From GCA-003244245 sp050700115 (GTDB taxonomy: Bacteria; Actinomycetota; Actinomycetes; Mycobacteriales; Pseudonocardiaceae), in contig JBOHGG010000011.1 of assembly GCA_050700115.1 (NCBI GenBank), positions 1 through 64,000 on the forward strand: 64,000 bases of DNA, given 5' to 3'. Both the position numbers and the translations under genes were made by a program. A model generated the notes under the pieces. The model worked only from the letters and a program-made list of their open reading frames with translations. It made no database searches and was not told the DNA's origin. Below, one piece after another: positions 49,798 to 58,807 of the stretch; the first letter of the stretch is position 1, and each line of letters starts with the position of its first letter.

Positions 49798-49935
49798 CGC
49801 GGCTCCTCTCGTCGAATCCGGGTCCGCTGAGCAAGCGCGTGACCCGTGTGGCCCAAGTGACCATGTGACAGGGTAGCCACGTCTGCGCCGGAGAAACCGG
49901 TGCGGTCAAGCCAGGTTTGGCCGTAGCGTTAGGGC

Positions 49936-51327
49936 GTGCAGCTCACTGGGGCGGAGCGCAGCCATCGCAATGCGGTGCAGCAGCTGCGCGCCAGTTACCG
50001 GGCGATCCCAGCGGGATCGCCGGTGCGGCTGGCCAAGCGAACATCGAACCTGTTCCGGTCGCGTGCCGCCACCGGCATCCCGGGTCTGGACGTCTCGGGC
50101 CTGACCGGAGTGCTGCACGTCGACCCGACCGCCCGCACCGCCGACGTCGCGGGCATGTGCACCTACGAAAACCTCGTCGCAGCAACGCTGCCACACGGGC
50201 TCACCCCGCTGGTCGTCCCCCAACTCAAGACGATCACCCTGGGCGGCGCGGTCAGCGGGCTGGGCATCGAGGCGGCGTCATTCCGCAACGGCCTGCCGCA
50301 CGAGTCGGTCCTGGCACTCGACGTGCTCACCGGCGTTGGCGACATCGTCACGACCACCCCGGGGGACGAGCTATTCGCCGGGTTCCCGAACTCCTACGGC
50401 ACGCTGGGCTATGCCACCCGGCTGCGTATCGAGCTGGAACCGGTGTGCTCGTACGTCGCGCTGCACCACGTCCGGTTCAACGATCTTGACGAGCTGTGCG
50501 CCGGGATGACGCAGATCACGGCGAGCCGGGAGTGGGACGGCGAGGAGGTCGACTACCTCGACGGCGTGATGTTCTCCCCCACCGAGTCCTACCTGACGTT
50601 GGGCCGGCGCACCGAGCACACCGCCGGCGAAGCCGGCAACCCGAACGCAGCCCCACCCAGCGACTACACCGGCCAGCAGATCTACTACCGGTCGATCCAG
50701 CAGCGCGATCGCGACGTCTTGCGCACCCACGACTACCTGTGGCGCTGGGACACCGACTGGTTCTGGTGCTCGGGGGCCTTCGGTGTCCAACACCCGGTGA
50801 TCCGGCGACTCTGGCCGGCCCGGCTGCGCCGCAGCGACGTCTACTGGAAGCTCGTCGCTCTGGACCAGCGGCTGGACCTGTCCAACCGCATCGAGGTGTG
50901 GCGCGGTCGCCCGCGCCAGGAACGCGTGATCCAGGACGTCGAGATCCCCGTCGAGCGCACCGCAGAGTTCCTGCGTTGGTTCGTCGAGCACGTGGGCATC
51001 AAGCCGGTGTGGCTGTGCCCGTTGCGGCTGCGCAATGAGCGCACCTGGCCGCTGTATCCCCTGGAACCCGGCCGCGACTACGTCAATGTCGGCTTCTGGT
51101 CGGCCGTGCCGACCGCCCCTGGCGGATCCGGCAGCGACACCAACCGGGCCATCGAGCGCCAGGTGGACGCGGTCGGCGGCCACAAGTCGCTGTACTCGGA
51201 TTCCTTCTACTCGCAGGAGGAGTTCGACGCCCGATACAGCGGCGAGCACTACGCGGCGCTCAAGGAACGCTACGACCCGGATCGGCGACTCCTGGACCTC
51301 TACGCGAAGGCGGTGCGACGCAGATGA
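49936..51327 (+). CDS. FAD-binding oxidase (10-methyl/branched-fatty-acid type)
   Basis: A 463-residue flavoprotein with an FAD_binding_4 domain: TGVLHVDPTARTADVAGMCT, LTPLVVPQLKTITLGGAVSG, GIEAASFRNGLPHESVLALD. It resembles the FAD-dependent partner of SAM-dependent fatty-acyl methyltransferases (TmsA/UfaA1-neighbour class) that reduces a methylene intermediate. The next gene, such a methyltransferase, overlaps by 4 bases (ATGA). Order matches Rv3719-Rv3720. TAGCGT (49924-49929) 6 bases before GTG suggests a leaderless message. Confidence 0.8.
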   Translation: MQLTGAERSHRNAVQQLRASYRAIPAGSPVRLAKRTSNLFRSRAATGIPGLDVSGLTGVLHVDPTARTADVAGMCTYENLVAATLPHGLTPLVVPQLKTITLGGAVSGLGIEAASFRNGLPHESVLALDVLTGVGDIVTTTPGDELFAGFPNSYGTLGYATRLRIELEPVCSYVALHHVRFNDLDELCAGMTQITASREWDGEEVDYLDGVMFSPTESYLTLGRRTEHTAGEAGNPNAAPPSDYTGQQIYYRSIQQRDRDVLRTHDYLWRWDTDWFWCSGAFGVQHPVIRRLWPARLRRSDVYWKLVALDQRLDLSNRIEVWRGRPRQERVIQDVEIPVERTAEFLRWFVEHVGIKPVWLCPLRLRNERTWPLYPLEPGRDYVNVGFWSAVPTAPGGSGSDTNRAIERQVDAVGGHKSLYSDSFYSQEEFDARYSGEHYAALKERYDPDRRLLDLYAKAVRRR

Positions 51328-52640
51328 CGACCTTCCGGCGCCCTGGCCCGGCAACGACCCAGCAGACCCGCGGGACGCTGTCGCTGGCGGGGATTGTGGA
51401 CCTGCTCACCGACGGCCGGTTCCCGGTCCGGTTCACCGCCTACGACGGCAGCGCCACCGGTCCACCTGACTCCGAGATCAGTGTGCATCTGGCCACCCCG
51501 CGCGGCGCCACCTACCTGTTCACCGCACCGGGCGAGCTCGGCATGGCGCGGGCTTACATCGCGGGTGACCTGCGCGCTTCCGGAGTACATCCCGGCGACC
51601 CGTATCAGGCGATGCGGCTGATGGCATACGAGTTGCACTTCCGACGCCCGACCGTGGCGGAGTTGGCGTTGATCACCCGCTCGCTGGGCTGGGACTTGCT
51701 GCGACCGGTGCCGCCACCACCTCAGGAGTCACGGCCCCGGTGGCGCCGAGTCGTTGAAGGGCTGGCCCATACCCGGCACCGCGATTCCGAGGCGGTGCAC
51801 CATCACTACGACGTCTCGAACCGCTTCTACGAGATGGTGCTCGGCCCGTCCATGATGTACACGTGCGCTGTCTTCGAGCATCCGGAGGCGAGCCTGGAGC
51901 AGGCCCAGGAGCGCAAGCTCGAACTGATCGCCGACAAGCTGGGGCTGCAGGCCGGGATGCGGCTGCTCGATGTCGGCTGCGGGTGGGGTGGCATGGTGCG
52001 CTACGCCGCTCGCCGCGGCGTCCGGGCGCTGGGGGTCACGCTGTCCGCGGAGCAGGCGCACTGGGCGCAACAGGCCATCGCCCGGGAGGGCCTGACCGAG
52101 CTCGCCGAAGTGCGACACCTGGACTACCGGGACGCCCCCGGCGGCGACTACGACGCGGTGACCTCGATCGGGCTCACCGAACACGTCGGGGTGCACTCCT
52201 ACCCGTCCTATTTCGGGTTGTTGCTGGCCAAGCTGCGCCCCGGGGGGCGGCTGCTCAACCACTGCATCACCCACCCGGATCCCCGGGCCCGGGCCCAGAC
52301 TGATGCGGTCACCGACCGCTACGTGTTCCCCGACGGGGAACTGGCCGGCGCCGGCAAGATCATCACAGAGGCGCAGAACGCCGGCTTCGAGCTACACCAC
52401 GTGGAGAACCTTCGCGAGCACTACGCATTGACGTTGAAGGAGTGGTGCGCCAACCTCACCACGCACTGGGACGAGTGCGTAGCCGAGGTCGGCGAGGCCA
52501 CCGCGCGGGTATGGGGCCTGTACATGGGCGCTTCTCGGCTGTCCTTCGAGCGCAACGGCCTCCAGCTGCACCAGGTGCTGGCGGTCCGCCCGGACCGCAC
52601 CGGCAACTCCCACGTGCCGCTACGCCCGTGGTGGCGCTGA
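51324..52640 (+). CDS. Cyclopropane-fatty-acyl-phospholipid synthase-family methyltransferase
   Basis: A 438-residue enzyme. The N-terminal third is a CFA-specific helical domain; the Rossmann core has HHYDVSNRFYEMVLGPSMMY, the SAM site LLDVGCGWGGMVRYAA, TSIGLTEHVG with the acidic residue, and YVFPDGELAG. It methylates a double bond of acyl chains on phospholipids. With the FAD oxidase directly upstream, a 10-methyl branched fatty acid such as tuberculostearate is as likely a product as a cyclopropane ring. Confidence 0.88.
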   Translation: MTTFRRPGPATTQQTRGTLSLAGIVDLLTDGRFPVRFTAYDGSATGPPDSEISVHLATPRGATYLFTAPGELGMARAYIAGDLRASGVHPGDPYQAMRLMAYELHFRRPTVAELALITRSLGWDLLRPVPPPPQESRPRWRRVVEGLAHTRHRDSEAVHHHYDVSNRFYEMVLGPSMMYTCAVFEHPEASLEQAQERKLELIADKLGLQAGMRLLDVGCGWGGMVRYAARRGVRALGVTLSAEQAHWAQQAIAREGLTELAEVRHLDYRDAPGGDYDAVTSIGLTEHVGVHSYPSYFGLLLAKLRPGGRLLNHCITHPDPRARAQTDAVTDRYVFPDGELAGAGKIITEAQNAGFELHHVENLREHYALTLKEWCANLTTHWDECVAEVGEATARVWGLYMGASRLSFERNGLQLHQVLAVRPDRTGNSHVPLRPWWR

Positions 52641-52738
52641 CGCGCCCCGAAGATCCTCGGGTTGGTGACCAAACCCTCCCGTTCCCGAGCTCGACAGCAG
52701 CGCTGTCCGAGGTCCGGCCGCCCACCGCGAAGGCGGCG

Positions 52739-54631
52739 TTACTTCTCGTCGATGCGGCGGGCGCCGAGCTGCTCGGCGAGCAACGCCAGCGCGACCTCCT
52801 CGGGGTCCCGACGGCTGGGGTGCTCCCGGCTCATGCCGGCGGCCTGGTCGTCATCCACCGGGGGCACCGGACCAGGGTCCCCGGCATCCGGTGGCTCCGG
52901 TGGTGGGGGGACACCGTCGTCCGGGGGTTGCGGTGCCGCCGGACCTCGGCTGGCCGGACGCTCCACCGAACGTTGCGGTGGACGGGCCCGCTGAGGTTGG
53001 GACTGCTGCTGGGCGCGGGAGCCGGCGTCGCTGTCAGCGTGCTCGCAGCGCACCTGCCAGTCAACGCCCAGCACGGCGCGCAGCGCTGCCTTGATCAGCT
53101 CGACGTTGCGCTCGTCACCCAGCCGACGGGCCAGCGGGGCGTTGGGCAGAGTCAGAACGAGGGTGCAGCCCTGCACCGCGCTCGCGGTGGCGTTGCTGAG
53201 CAGGACCTGGGTAGTCCGGCTCTGCTCGCGCACCGCGTCCAGCAGGGCCGGCCACACCCGTCGCACCGCGGCTGCATCGAGCTGGTCCGGCGCGGTGTCA
53301 CGCGGCGCTTCGGAGGCGACCGGTGCTTGGGCAACCGGCGCCTGGGCAACTGGTGGGTCGGCGGGTCGGCTCGGCGGTTCCGGACGCCCCGCCGGCGAGG
53401 TCGGCATGGGGTCGACGACGTCGGCTGGGCCCGGCGACTGCCCCGTGCCGGCCTCGGGCGAGGGCGAGGCGATGGCGAGGCGCCGCTCCAGCCGCTCCAA
53501 TCGGTGCAGTACCGCGCCCTCTCCCTCGGCGACGGCCGGCAGCAGCATCCGGGCACACAGCAGTTCCAGAAGCAGCCGAGGGGCGGTGGCCCCGCGCATC
53601 TCCGTGAGCCCGTTGTGCGCGATCTCGGCGAACCGGGTGAGACTGCCCACGCCCAGGGTTTCGGCCTGGGCAGCCATCGTCGCGAGCTGATCCTCGGGCG
53701 CATCGACCAGACCGTGGTGGGCCGGTTCCGGGGCGACCCGCAGCAGCACCAGGTCGCGGAAGCGCTGCAGGAGGTCGGAAGCGAAACGCCGGGGATCGTG
53801 TCCCGCCTCGACCAGCCGATCGATGGTGGCGAACACCGTGGCCCCGTCCTGGGCGGCAAGTGCTGCGACCATGTCATCAATCAGCGCGACGTCGGTGACG
53901 CCGAGCAGCGCCACCGCCCGCCGATAGGTGATGCCCTCGTCGCCTGCCCCGGCCAGCAGCTGGTCCAGCACCGACAGCGAGTCCCGGGCGGAGCCGCCAC
54001 CGGCGCGGATCACCAGCGGGTAGACCGCGGGCTCGATCCGCACCCCCTCGTCGGAACACACCTGCTCCAGCAGCCCGCGCATGGTGCTTGGCGGCAGCAG
54101 CCGGAACGGGTAGTGGTGGGTGCGGGAACGGATGGTCGCCAGCACCTTCTCCGGCTCGGTGGTGGCGAAGACGAAAACGAGGTGCTCCGGAGGCTCCTCC
54201 ACGATCTTGAGCAGGGCGTTGAAACCCTGCGTGGTGACCATGTGGGCCTCGTCGATGATGAACACCCGGTACCGGGACTCGGCGGGCGCGTAGAACGCAC
54301 GATCCCGCAGGTCGCGGGCGTCGTCCACACCGCCGTGGCTGGCTGCGTCGAGCTCGACGACGTCGATGGACCCGGGCCCCTCGGGCGCCAGCGCGACGCA
54401 GGACGGGCAGACCCCACACGGGTCCGGCGTGGGGCCCTGCGCGCAGTTCAGCGAGCGGGCCAGGATGCGCGCACTGGACGTTTTCCCGCAGCCGCGCGGG
54501 CCGGAGAACAGGTAGGCGTGGTTGATCCGCCCGGCCGCGAGAGCGGTACGCAGCGGTTCGGTGACGTGCTCCTGGCCGACCACCTCTGCGAACGTCGCCG
54601 GGCGGTACTTGCGGTAAAGGGCCAGTGCCAC
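52739..54631 (-). CDS. dnaX: DNA polymerase III subunits gamma/tau
   Basis: A 630-residue clamp-loader ATPase. ALYRKYRPATFAEVVGQEHV, Walker A FSGPRGCGKTSSARILA, zinc module CAQGPTPDPCGVCPSC, Walker B VFIIDEAHMVTT, and ARDSLSVLDQLLAGAG (sensor 2 region). The C-terminal 200 residues are a Pro/Arg/Gln-rich tau-type extension. GTG start. No A/G slippage tract was seen, so only one product is expected. Confidence 0.95.
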   Translation of the reverse strand: MALALYRKYRPATFAEVVGQEHVTEPLRTALAAGRINHAYLFSGPRGCGKTSSARILARSLNCAQGPTPDPCGVCPSCVALAPEGPGSIDVVELDAASHGGVDDARDLRDRAFYAPAESRYRVFIIDEAHMVTTQGFNALLKIVEEPPEHLVFVFATTEPEKVLATIRSRTHHYPFRLLPPSTMRGLLEQVCSDEGVRIEPAVYPLVIRAGGGSARDSLSVLDQLLAGAGDEGITYRRAVALLGVTDVALIDDMVAALAAQDGATVFATIDRLVEAGHDPRRFASDLLQRFRDLVLLRVAPEPAHHGLVDAPEDQLATMAAQAETLGVGSLTRFAEIAHNGLTEMRGATAPRLLLELLCARMLLPAVAEGEGAVLHRLERLERRLAIASPSPEAGTGQSPGPADVVDPMPTSPAGRPEPPSRPADPPVAQAPVAQAPVASEAPRDTAPDQLDAAAVRRVWPALLDAVREQSRTTQVLLSNATASAVQGCTLVLTLPNAPLARRLGDERNVELIKAALRAVLGVDWQVRCEHADSDAGSRAQQQSQPQRARPPQRSVERPASRGPAAPQPPDDGVPPPPEPPDAGDPGPVPPVDDDQAAGMSREHPSRRDPEEVALALLAEQLGARRIDEK

Positions 54632-54664
54632 GGCGGCGAGGCTACCGGGCCGGTCGGACGGTCC

Positions 54665-55114
54665 TCACGGCACGAGGTGCACCTCCGGCGTGCTCCCGTG
54701 CATCTCTTTGGCAAGCCGGCGGTCGCAGGTCCACAGCGGCACCCGGAAACGCTCAGCGAGGGCCACATAGTGCGCGTCGTACGTCGCCGGCAGCTGGTGC
54801 TCGCCCGCGAGCTCAAGCGCGCGGGCATGCAGGTGAGGATCGCCATGTAATGCGATTGGCAGTGCTTGAGCAACCTCGAGCAGGTCAAGGGCCCGCTCAG
54901 GACTAAGTCTGCCAACGCGCCACTGTTGGTGAAGTGCGTTGGCTAGCTCGTAGGTCAACAGTGTCGGGGCGACGACCTCGACGTCTGCCGCCACGAACTC
55001 GGACCACAGGTCCGCGACCGCTGGGTGCTCCGGAGCGTTCAACAGTCGCAGGACGACATTGGCGTCAACACACTGCGTCGCGAAGTTGCTGATCTCTCTG
55101 CGCACGCCCGGCAC
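54665..55114 (-). CDS. PIN-domain toxin (VapC family)
   Basis: A 149-residue PIN protein: QCVDANVVLRLLNAPEHPAV with the first Asp, LLTYELANALHQQW with the conserved Glu, PATYDAHYVALAERFRVPLW with the Asp pair and WTCDRRLAKEM. It starts at GTG 55114 just after GGAGGTGATCC, a near-complete anti-SD match 6 bases away. The start lies 50 bases inside the antitoxin gene. A ribonuclease neutralised by its upstream partner. Confidence 0.88.
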   Translation of the reverse strand: MPGVRREISNFATQCVDANVVLRLLNAPEHPAVADLWSEFVAADVEVVAPTLLTYELANALHQQWRVGRLSPERALDLLEVAQALPIALHGDPHLHARALELAGEHQLPATYDAHYVALAERFRVPLWTCDRRLAKEMHGSTPEVHLVP

Positions 55115-55391
55115 GGATCACCTCCGTCCAGTCGACATCCTTGAGTCGATCGAGCGTGCCGTCCTGCCGCATCCGCTCGTGCAACTCGGCGAGCATTGAG
55201 TTGGCCCGGGCCCACTTGTCGGACCGGCCGGCGCAGGCCGCCTCCCAGTCCTCGACAGACACCACCACGGCGACCTCCTTGCCCGCTCGCTCAACGAAAA
55301 CGACGTCGTGGCGGGCTGTCACTCCGTCGAGTAGCTCGCCGAAGCGCACCCGGGCTTCCGTCGCGCTGACCCTGCGTTCCGTTCCGGACAT
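55065..55391 (-). CDS. Phd/YefM-type antitoxin
   Basis: A 108-residue antitoxin. The N-terminal Phd/YefM fold is MSGTERRVSATEARVRFGEL, LDGVTARHDVVFVERAGKEV, AVVVSVEDWEA. The C-terminal tail (HERMRQDGTLDRLKDVDWTE) wraps the toxin. ATG 55391 is the seventh codon of the open frame. Overlap with the PIN toxin of 50 bases is longer than usual. An operator palindrome lies 14 bases upstream. Confidence 0.85.
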   Translation of the reverse strand: MSGTERRVSATEARVRFGELLDGVTARHDVVFVERAGKEVAVVVSVEDWEAACAGRSDKWARANSMLAELHERMRQDGTLDRLKDVDWTEVIRAGRAQRDQQLRDAVC

Positions 55392-55404
55392 GGCTAACCC
55401 CTCG

Positions 55405-55430
55405 ATCAATCGATCAATCCATCGATTGAT
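55405..55430. promoter_or_regulatory. Antitoxin operator ATCAATCGAT-N6-ATCGATTGAT
   Basis: Perfect 10-bp arms (55405-55414 and 55421-55430), spacer CAATCC. The sequence also contains the direct repeat GATCAATC. It stands directly before the Phd-type antitoxin and should be its autoregulatory site. Confidence 0.7.
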
Positions 55431-55442
55431 GGTAGCACGCTG

Positions 55443-56162
55443 CTACCGCTCTCGGCGATCCCAGTAGCCCTTGACGTACAACGCGCGCCGATCGACGCCG
55501 CGCTCGTTGAGCAGGTGCGCCCGGATCCGTCGCACCGTTGGGGTGTGCCCGGCGATCCAGATCCGGCCTTGCCCCGGCGGCAGCCGCTCGGCGCGCAGGG
55601 TGTCCTCGAGCGCTGTGCTCGTGCCTGGCGCACGGTCTCCACGGTGCAGCCAGCACACCGTCACCCGGGCCGATCCTGTGATCGGCTGCCGTTCGGAGGC
55701 GTCACGGACCTCCAGGTAGAGAAACGCACAGGCGTCGGCCGGCAGCATCCCGACGTAAGCCTGAATCGCCGGCAGGGCGGTCTCGTCGCCGGCGAACAGG
55801 TGCCAGTCGGAGCCGGGATCAGGCCGGTAGCGACCGCTGGGGCCGATGAACTCCAGGGTCTCGCCGGGCTGCACTCGCCGCGCCCAGTTGGCCGCTGGTC
55901 CCGCACCGTGCAGCACGAAATCGATGTCCAGGCTCGGTTGCGCAGCGTTGAAGTGGCGCACTGTGTAGTCGCGCGACACCAGGCACCCGCTGGCCAGGTC
56001 GGGGACGTAAATCTTCAGCGTCTGCCCGGGAATGGCGACTAAGCCACGCAGGCTTTCGTCGAGGAGCCGGACCCGGGCCATCCGGGGAGTCAGGGCCTGC
56101 ACCGACGCCACCGACGCGACGGTGCTGGCGACGTGCCCGCGCGCGGTGTCCTTGAGCCGCAT
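55443..56162 (-). CDS. Siderophore-interacting (ferric-siderophore reductase) protein
   Basis: A 239-residue flavin reductase-like protein. SRDYTVRHFN is the FAD-binding RxYTxR motif; FVLHGAGPAANWARRVQPGE and LEFIGPSGRYRPDPGSDWHL follow; the C-terminal SIP domain includes LFAGDETALPAIQAYVGMLP and RIWIAGHTPTVRRIRAHLL. It releases iron from imported siderophores using NAD(P)H. ATG 56162 is 6 bases after GAGGAGG. It stands alone. Confidence 0.9.
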   Translation of the reverse strand: MRLKDTARGHVASTVASVASVQALTPRMARVRLLDESLRGLVAIPGQTLKIYVPDLASGCLVSRDYTVRHFNAAQPSLDIDFVLHGAGPAANWARRVQPGETLEFIGPSGRYRPDPGSDWHLFAGDETALPAIQAYVGMLPADACAFLYLEVRDASERQPITGSARVTVCWLHRGDRAPGTSTALEDTLRAERLPPGQGRIWIAGHTPTVRRIRAHLLNERGVDRRALYVKGYWDRRER

Positions 56163-56238
56163 CGGGCTGCCTCCTCGACTCGGCCGCATTCAGCCCTGGA
56201 GGGTTGGGTGGGTAGGCAACCTATCTCGCCGGGTCGGC

Positions 56239-56502
56239 CTACGGGGCGGTATCCGGCTCCGCTGCCAGCGCAGCTTCGGCCTCCTGGACCCGGCGCTGCA
56301 GCGACCGGTACTCCTCGTTACCCGACAGCCTCGCTTTGACCTTGAGGTCGAACACATCCTGAGTCCGGAACGGTGATCCCCACTTCTGGTCCACGTCGGC
56401 GGCAGCCTCTTCCTTGATCACGGCCATCCGCCCGCGCATCTCCGCCAGCTGCTGGCGGACAGCATCCACGCCGCCCTGGTCCGCCGCACCATCCTGGTCC
56501 AC
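56239..56502 (-). CDS. Small coiled-coil protein, tandem copy 2
   Basis: An 87-residue, mostly helical charged protein: VRQQLAEMRGRMAVIKEEAA, FDLKVKARLSGNEEYRSLQR and VQEAEAALAAE. No family recognised. It is about 70% identical to the copy at 56648, and the upstream bases (CGTTACGGTCCGCCTTCCAC on the plus strand) are shared, so promoter and ORF were duplicated together. GTG start. Confidence 0.6.
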   Translation of the reverse strand: MDQDGAADQGGVDAVRQQLAEMRGRMAVIKEEAAADVDQKWGSPFRTQDVFDLKVKARLSGNEEYRSLQRRVQEAEAALAAEPDTAP

Positions 56503-56647
56503 GTTACGGTCCGCCTTCCACCATCGAGGTTGAGCCTGCTCCGTGCCTCGCTCTCCGCGGCCCTCACCCTAAATGATCGGTTCAGCGTGGAACTGCCTCC
56601 TGGACGCGGCTTCGCAGCTATCCAGGAGGGTTGACCTGGAAGACAAC

Positions 56648-56917
56648 CTACGTAGCCGAGCCAGCGTCCGGCTTCACGGCGAGGGCAGCCTCACTCTTCT
56701 GGACACGGCCTTGCAGCGACCGGTACTCCTCGTTACCCGTCAGCCGGGTTTTGACCTTGAGATCGAACACGGCCGGGGTCCGCCACGGTGATACCCACTT
56801 ACGGTCCACCTCGACGGCGGCTTCTTCCTTGATCACGGCCATCCGCTCGCGCATCTCTGACAACTCCTGCCGCGCAGCATCCTCGCCGTCCTGGACCTCC
56901 GCACCATCCTGGTTCAC
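56648..56917 (-). CDS. Small coiled-coil protein, tandem copy 1
   Basis: An 89-residue paralogue of the gene downstream: ARQELSEMRERMAVIKEEAA, VFDLKVKTRLTGNEEYRSLQ, VQKSEAALAVKPD. GTG 56917 matches the start of copy 2. The codons conserved between copies change mostly at third positions, which suggests both are or were under protein-level selection. Function unknown. Confidence 0.6.
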   Translation of the reverse strand: MNQDGAEVQDGEDAARQELSEMRERMAVIKEEAAVEVDRKWVSPWRTPAVFDLKVKTRLTGNEEYRSLQGRVQKSEAALAVKPDAGSAT

Positions 56918-57082
56918 GTTACGGTCCGCCTTCCACCATCGAGCCGTGAGCGTGCTCGGTGCGCCGCTGTGGGCTACACCCATACCCTAGATGGTCAGCG
57001 CCTCTGACGTCGGATTTCACGACCGGGCGACCAATACGATCGGCGCTGGCCGGGTGACGGCCAGCAGTCAGGTGACGGATGA

Positions 57083-57172
57083 GGGGACCCCGCGCACCCG
57101 CCAGAGCCTGCTGACCCTTGCTGCCTTCCGGCCCTGGGGGAGTTCGCAAGATGGACGTCACGCGGGGTCCGT
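57083..57172 (-). ncRNA. ffs: Signal recognition particle RNA (4.5S, small SRP)
   Basis: On the minus strand the conserved SRP domain reads CAGGGCCGGAAGGCAGCAAG at about 57138-57119 with GGGT beyond. Outer ends pair: GGACCCCGCG (57085-57094) with CGCGGGGTCC (57161-57170). Length about 90 bases fits bacterial 4.5S RNA, and it is in the dnaX-tRNA-Ser neighbourhood as in other actinobacteria. End points are estimated from the closing stem. Confidence 0.85.
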
Positions 57173-57277
57173 TGCCCAGTGTAGGGGCTACCCCGCCGAG
57201 CGCACGACAACCCCCAACGAGGTGCCGTCTACCTGCCGCCTTGGCTGGCGGACGGCACTGGCGGTAACCTTCCGAGC

Positions 57278-57364
57278 GGAGGATTCGCCTAGTGGCCTAT
57301 GGCGCACGATTGGAAATCGTGTTGGGTGTTAAAGCCCTCGCGGGTTCAAATCCCGCATCCTCCG
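57278..57364 (+). tRNA. tRNA-Ser(GGA)
   Basis: Acceptor GGAGGAT (57278-57284) pairs with ATCCTCC (57357-57363), discriminator G. Anticodon stem CACGA/TCGTG encloses loop TTGGAAA with anticodon GGA (57312-57314). A long variable arm and the T-loop GGGTTCAAATCCC are present, as expected for tRNA-Ser. CCA is not encoded. 87 bases. Confidence 0.95.
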
Positions 57365-57367
57365 CTC

Positions 57368-58789
57368 TCAGTCCGGCCGGATGTTGTGGTTCAGGCGAAA
57401 GAGGTTGGTCGGGTCGTATCGCTGCTTCAGGGCGACGAGACGGTCGAGGTTGGCCCCGAAGGTGCCACGAACCATCCTGTCGTTGTCCTCATACAGTCCC
57501 GGGAAGTTCATGTACTCGGCGCCCGTTGCGAACGGCTCCAGCGCGCGGAACACCGCCCGGCCCCATTCGAGGGCGGCGTCGTCATCCTCCGGGCGTTCCC
57601 AGTTGGACTCGATGCCGAGCAGGAACGGCGCGGACCGGTCCCCGAAGGCGGTGTCCAAGGCCCCCGGCCGGCTGAATGCGCCACCCAGCTGCCAGATGTC
57701 GAGTGTTGAATGCGGCGAGGGGCTGCGCTCGTTCAGGTCGACGAGCGCTGCGATCGCGTCGTCCGGCAGAGCCGCGAGGTAGTGCGATTTCCAGTAGTAG
57801 CGCATGTCGTGGGCCGGGTAGTCGGCGTCGAAGAATTGTTGCATGTCCAGATACGGAAGCGTTTCGGAAAGATCAGCGATCGGCGAGCCGAAGTCGCGCA
57901 GCGGCTGCAACTCCTGCTGCGCGCGCACTCCCTCGCCACAGTGCACCGCCAGATAGACCGCGATCGGGGCGTGATGGACCTCGGCCGGGATCTCCTCGAT
58001 CTCGGGCCCGTGCCACAGGATGGCAAAAGAGCTCACCTCGTCCGGAGCCGTGATCGCCCACTCGCGGTAGAAGCGCAGTGCTTCATGGGCGTCCGCGCCC
58101 GCGTGCACGACAAAGGCGAGGAACACGTCAGGTCCGACGGGATGTGCCCGGTACTCGAACGACGTGACGACCCCAAAGTTCCCACCGCCGCCCTGCACGC
58201 CCCAGAACAGATCGCGGTTCTGCTCGTCACTCGCGGTGATCAGCCGGCCGTCCGCGGTGACGACGTCGACGGAGATCAGGTTGTCGGAGCTGAGCCCGTG
58301 CTTGCGCCGTAGCCAGCCGAGTCCGCCACCCAGCGTGAGGCCCGCGATCCCGGTCGCCGTGACGACACCCATCGGCACGGCGAGCCCGAACGCCTGCGTC
58401 TCATGGTCGAACTCCCCGATGGTGACTCCGCCCTCCGCGCGGACGGTCCCCCTCTCGGGATCGACGCGCACGCCGTTCATGAGCGAGAGGTCGATCACCA
58501 ATCCACCGTCGCAGACCCCATTACCGGCCACATTGTGACCGCCACCGCGCACGGCAACGGGCAATCCGCGCTCCCGCGCGAAGCCGACGGCGGTGATCAC
58601 GTCGGCAACGCCCGCGCAGCGCGCGATGAGGGCGGGGCGCTTGTCCACCATGCCGTTCCACACCAGCCGGGCCTCGTCGTAATCGCCGTCCGCCGGTCGG
58701 ACGAGTCGCCCGCGCAGCCCGGACTCCAGTTCCCGAGCGAGATCGTCCCCGACCTCGGTGGCTGCCGCGCCCGTAGTTTCCGCGGTCAT
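57368..58789 (-). CDS. FAD-linked oxidase (berberine-bridge-enzyme type)
   Basis: A 473-residue flavoprotein. FAD_binding_4: LPVAVRGGGHNVAGNGVCDG (His for covalent FAD), GLVIDLSLMNGVRVDPERGT, GGLGWLRRKHGLSSDNLISV, VQGGGGNFGVVTSFEY. The C-terminal BBE motif is present as RYDPTNLFRLNHNI. Such enzymes oxidise alcohols, sugars or secondary metabolites. Last gene of the glycosyltransferase-GNAT-oxidase operon; it ends 3 bases from the tRNA-Ser. Confidence 0.9.
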   Translation of the reverse strand: MTAETTGAAATEVGDDLARELESGLRGRLVRPADGDYDEARLVWNGMVDKRPALIARCAGVADVITAVGFARERGLPVAVRGGGHNVAGNGVCDGGLVIDLSLMNGVRVDPERGTVRAEGGVTIGEFDHETQAFGLAVPMGVVTATGIAGLTLGGGLGWLRRKHGLSSDNLISVDVVTADGRLITASDEQNRDLFWGVQGGGGNFGVVTSFEYRAHPVGPDVFLAFVVHAGADAHEALRFYREWAITAPDEVSSFAILWHGPEIEEIPAEVHHAPIAVYLAVHCGEGVRAQQELQPLRDFGSPIADLSETLPYLDMQQFFDADYPAHDMRYYWKSHYLAALPDDAIAALVDLNERSPSPHSTLDIWQLGGAFSRPGALDTAFGDRSAPFLLGIESNWERPEDDDAALEWGRAVFRALEPFATGAEYMNFPGLYEDNDRMVRGTFGANLDRLVALKQRYDPTNLFRLNHNIRPD

Positions 58790-58807
58790 GTGATCAGCCT
58801 CCTGTGC

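Noticed and set aside
52442..54850. 802-residue plus-strand frame over dnaX
   Set aside because: Shadow of dnaX with no motif despite its length.
57278..57364. Attachment site at tRNA-Ser
   Set aside because: No duplicated tRNA 3' end is visible within the window and no integrase gene is present.
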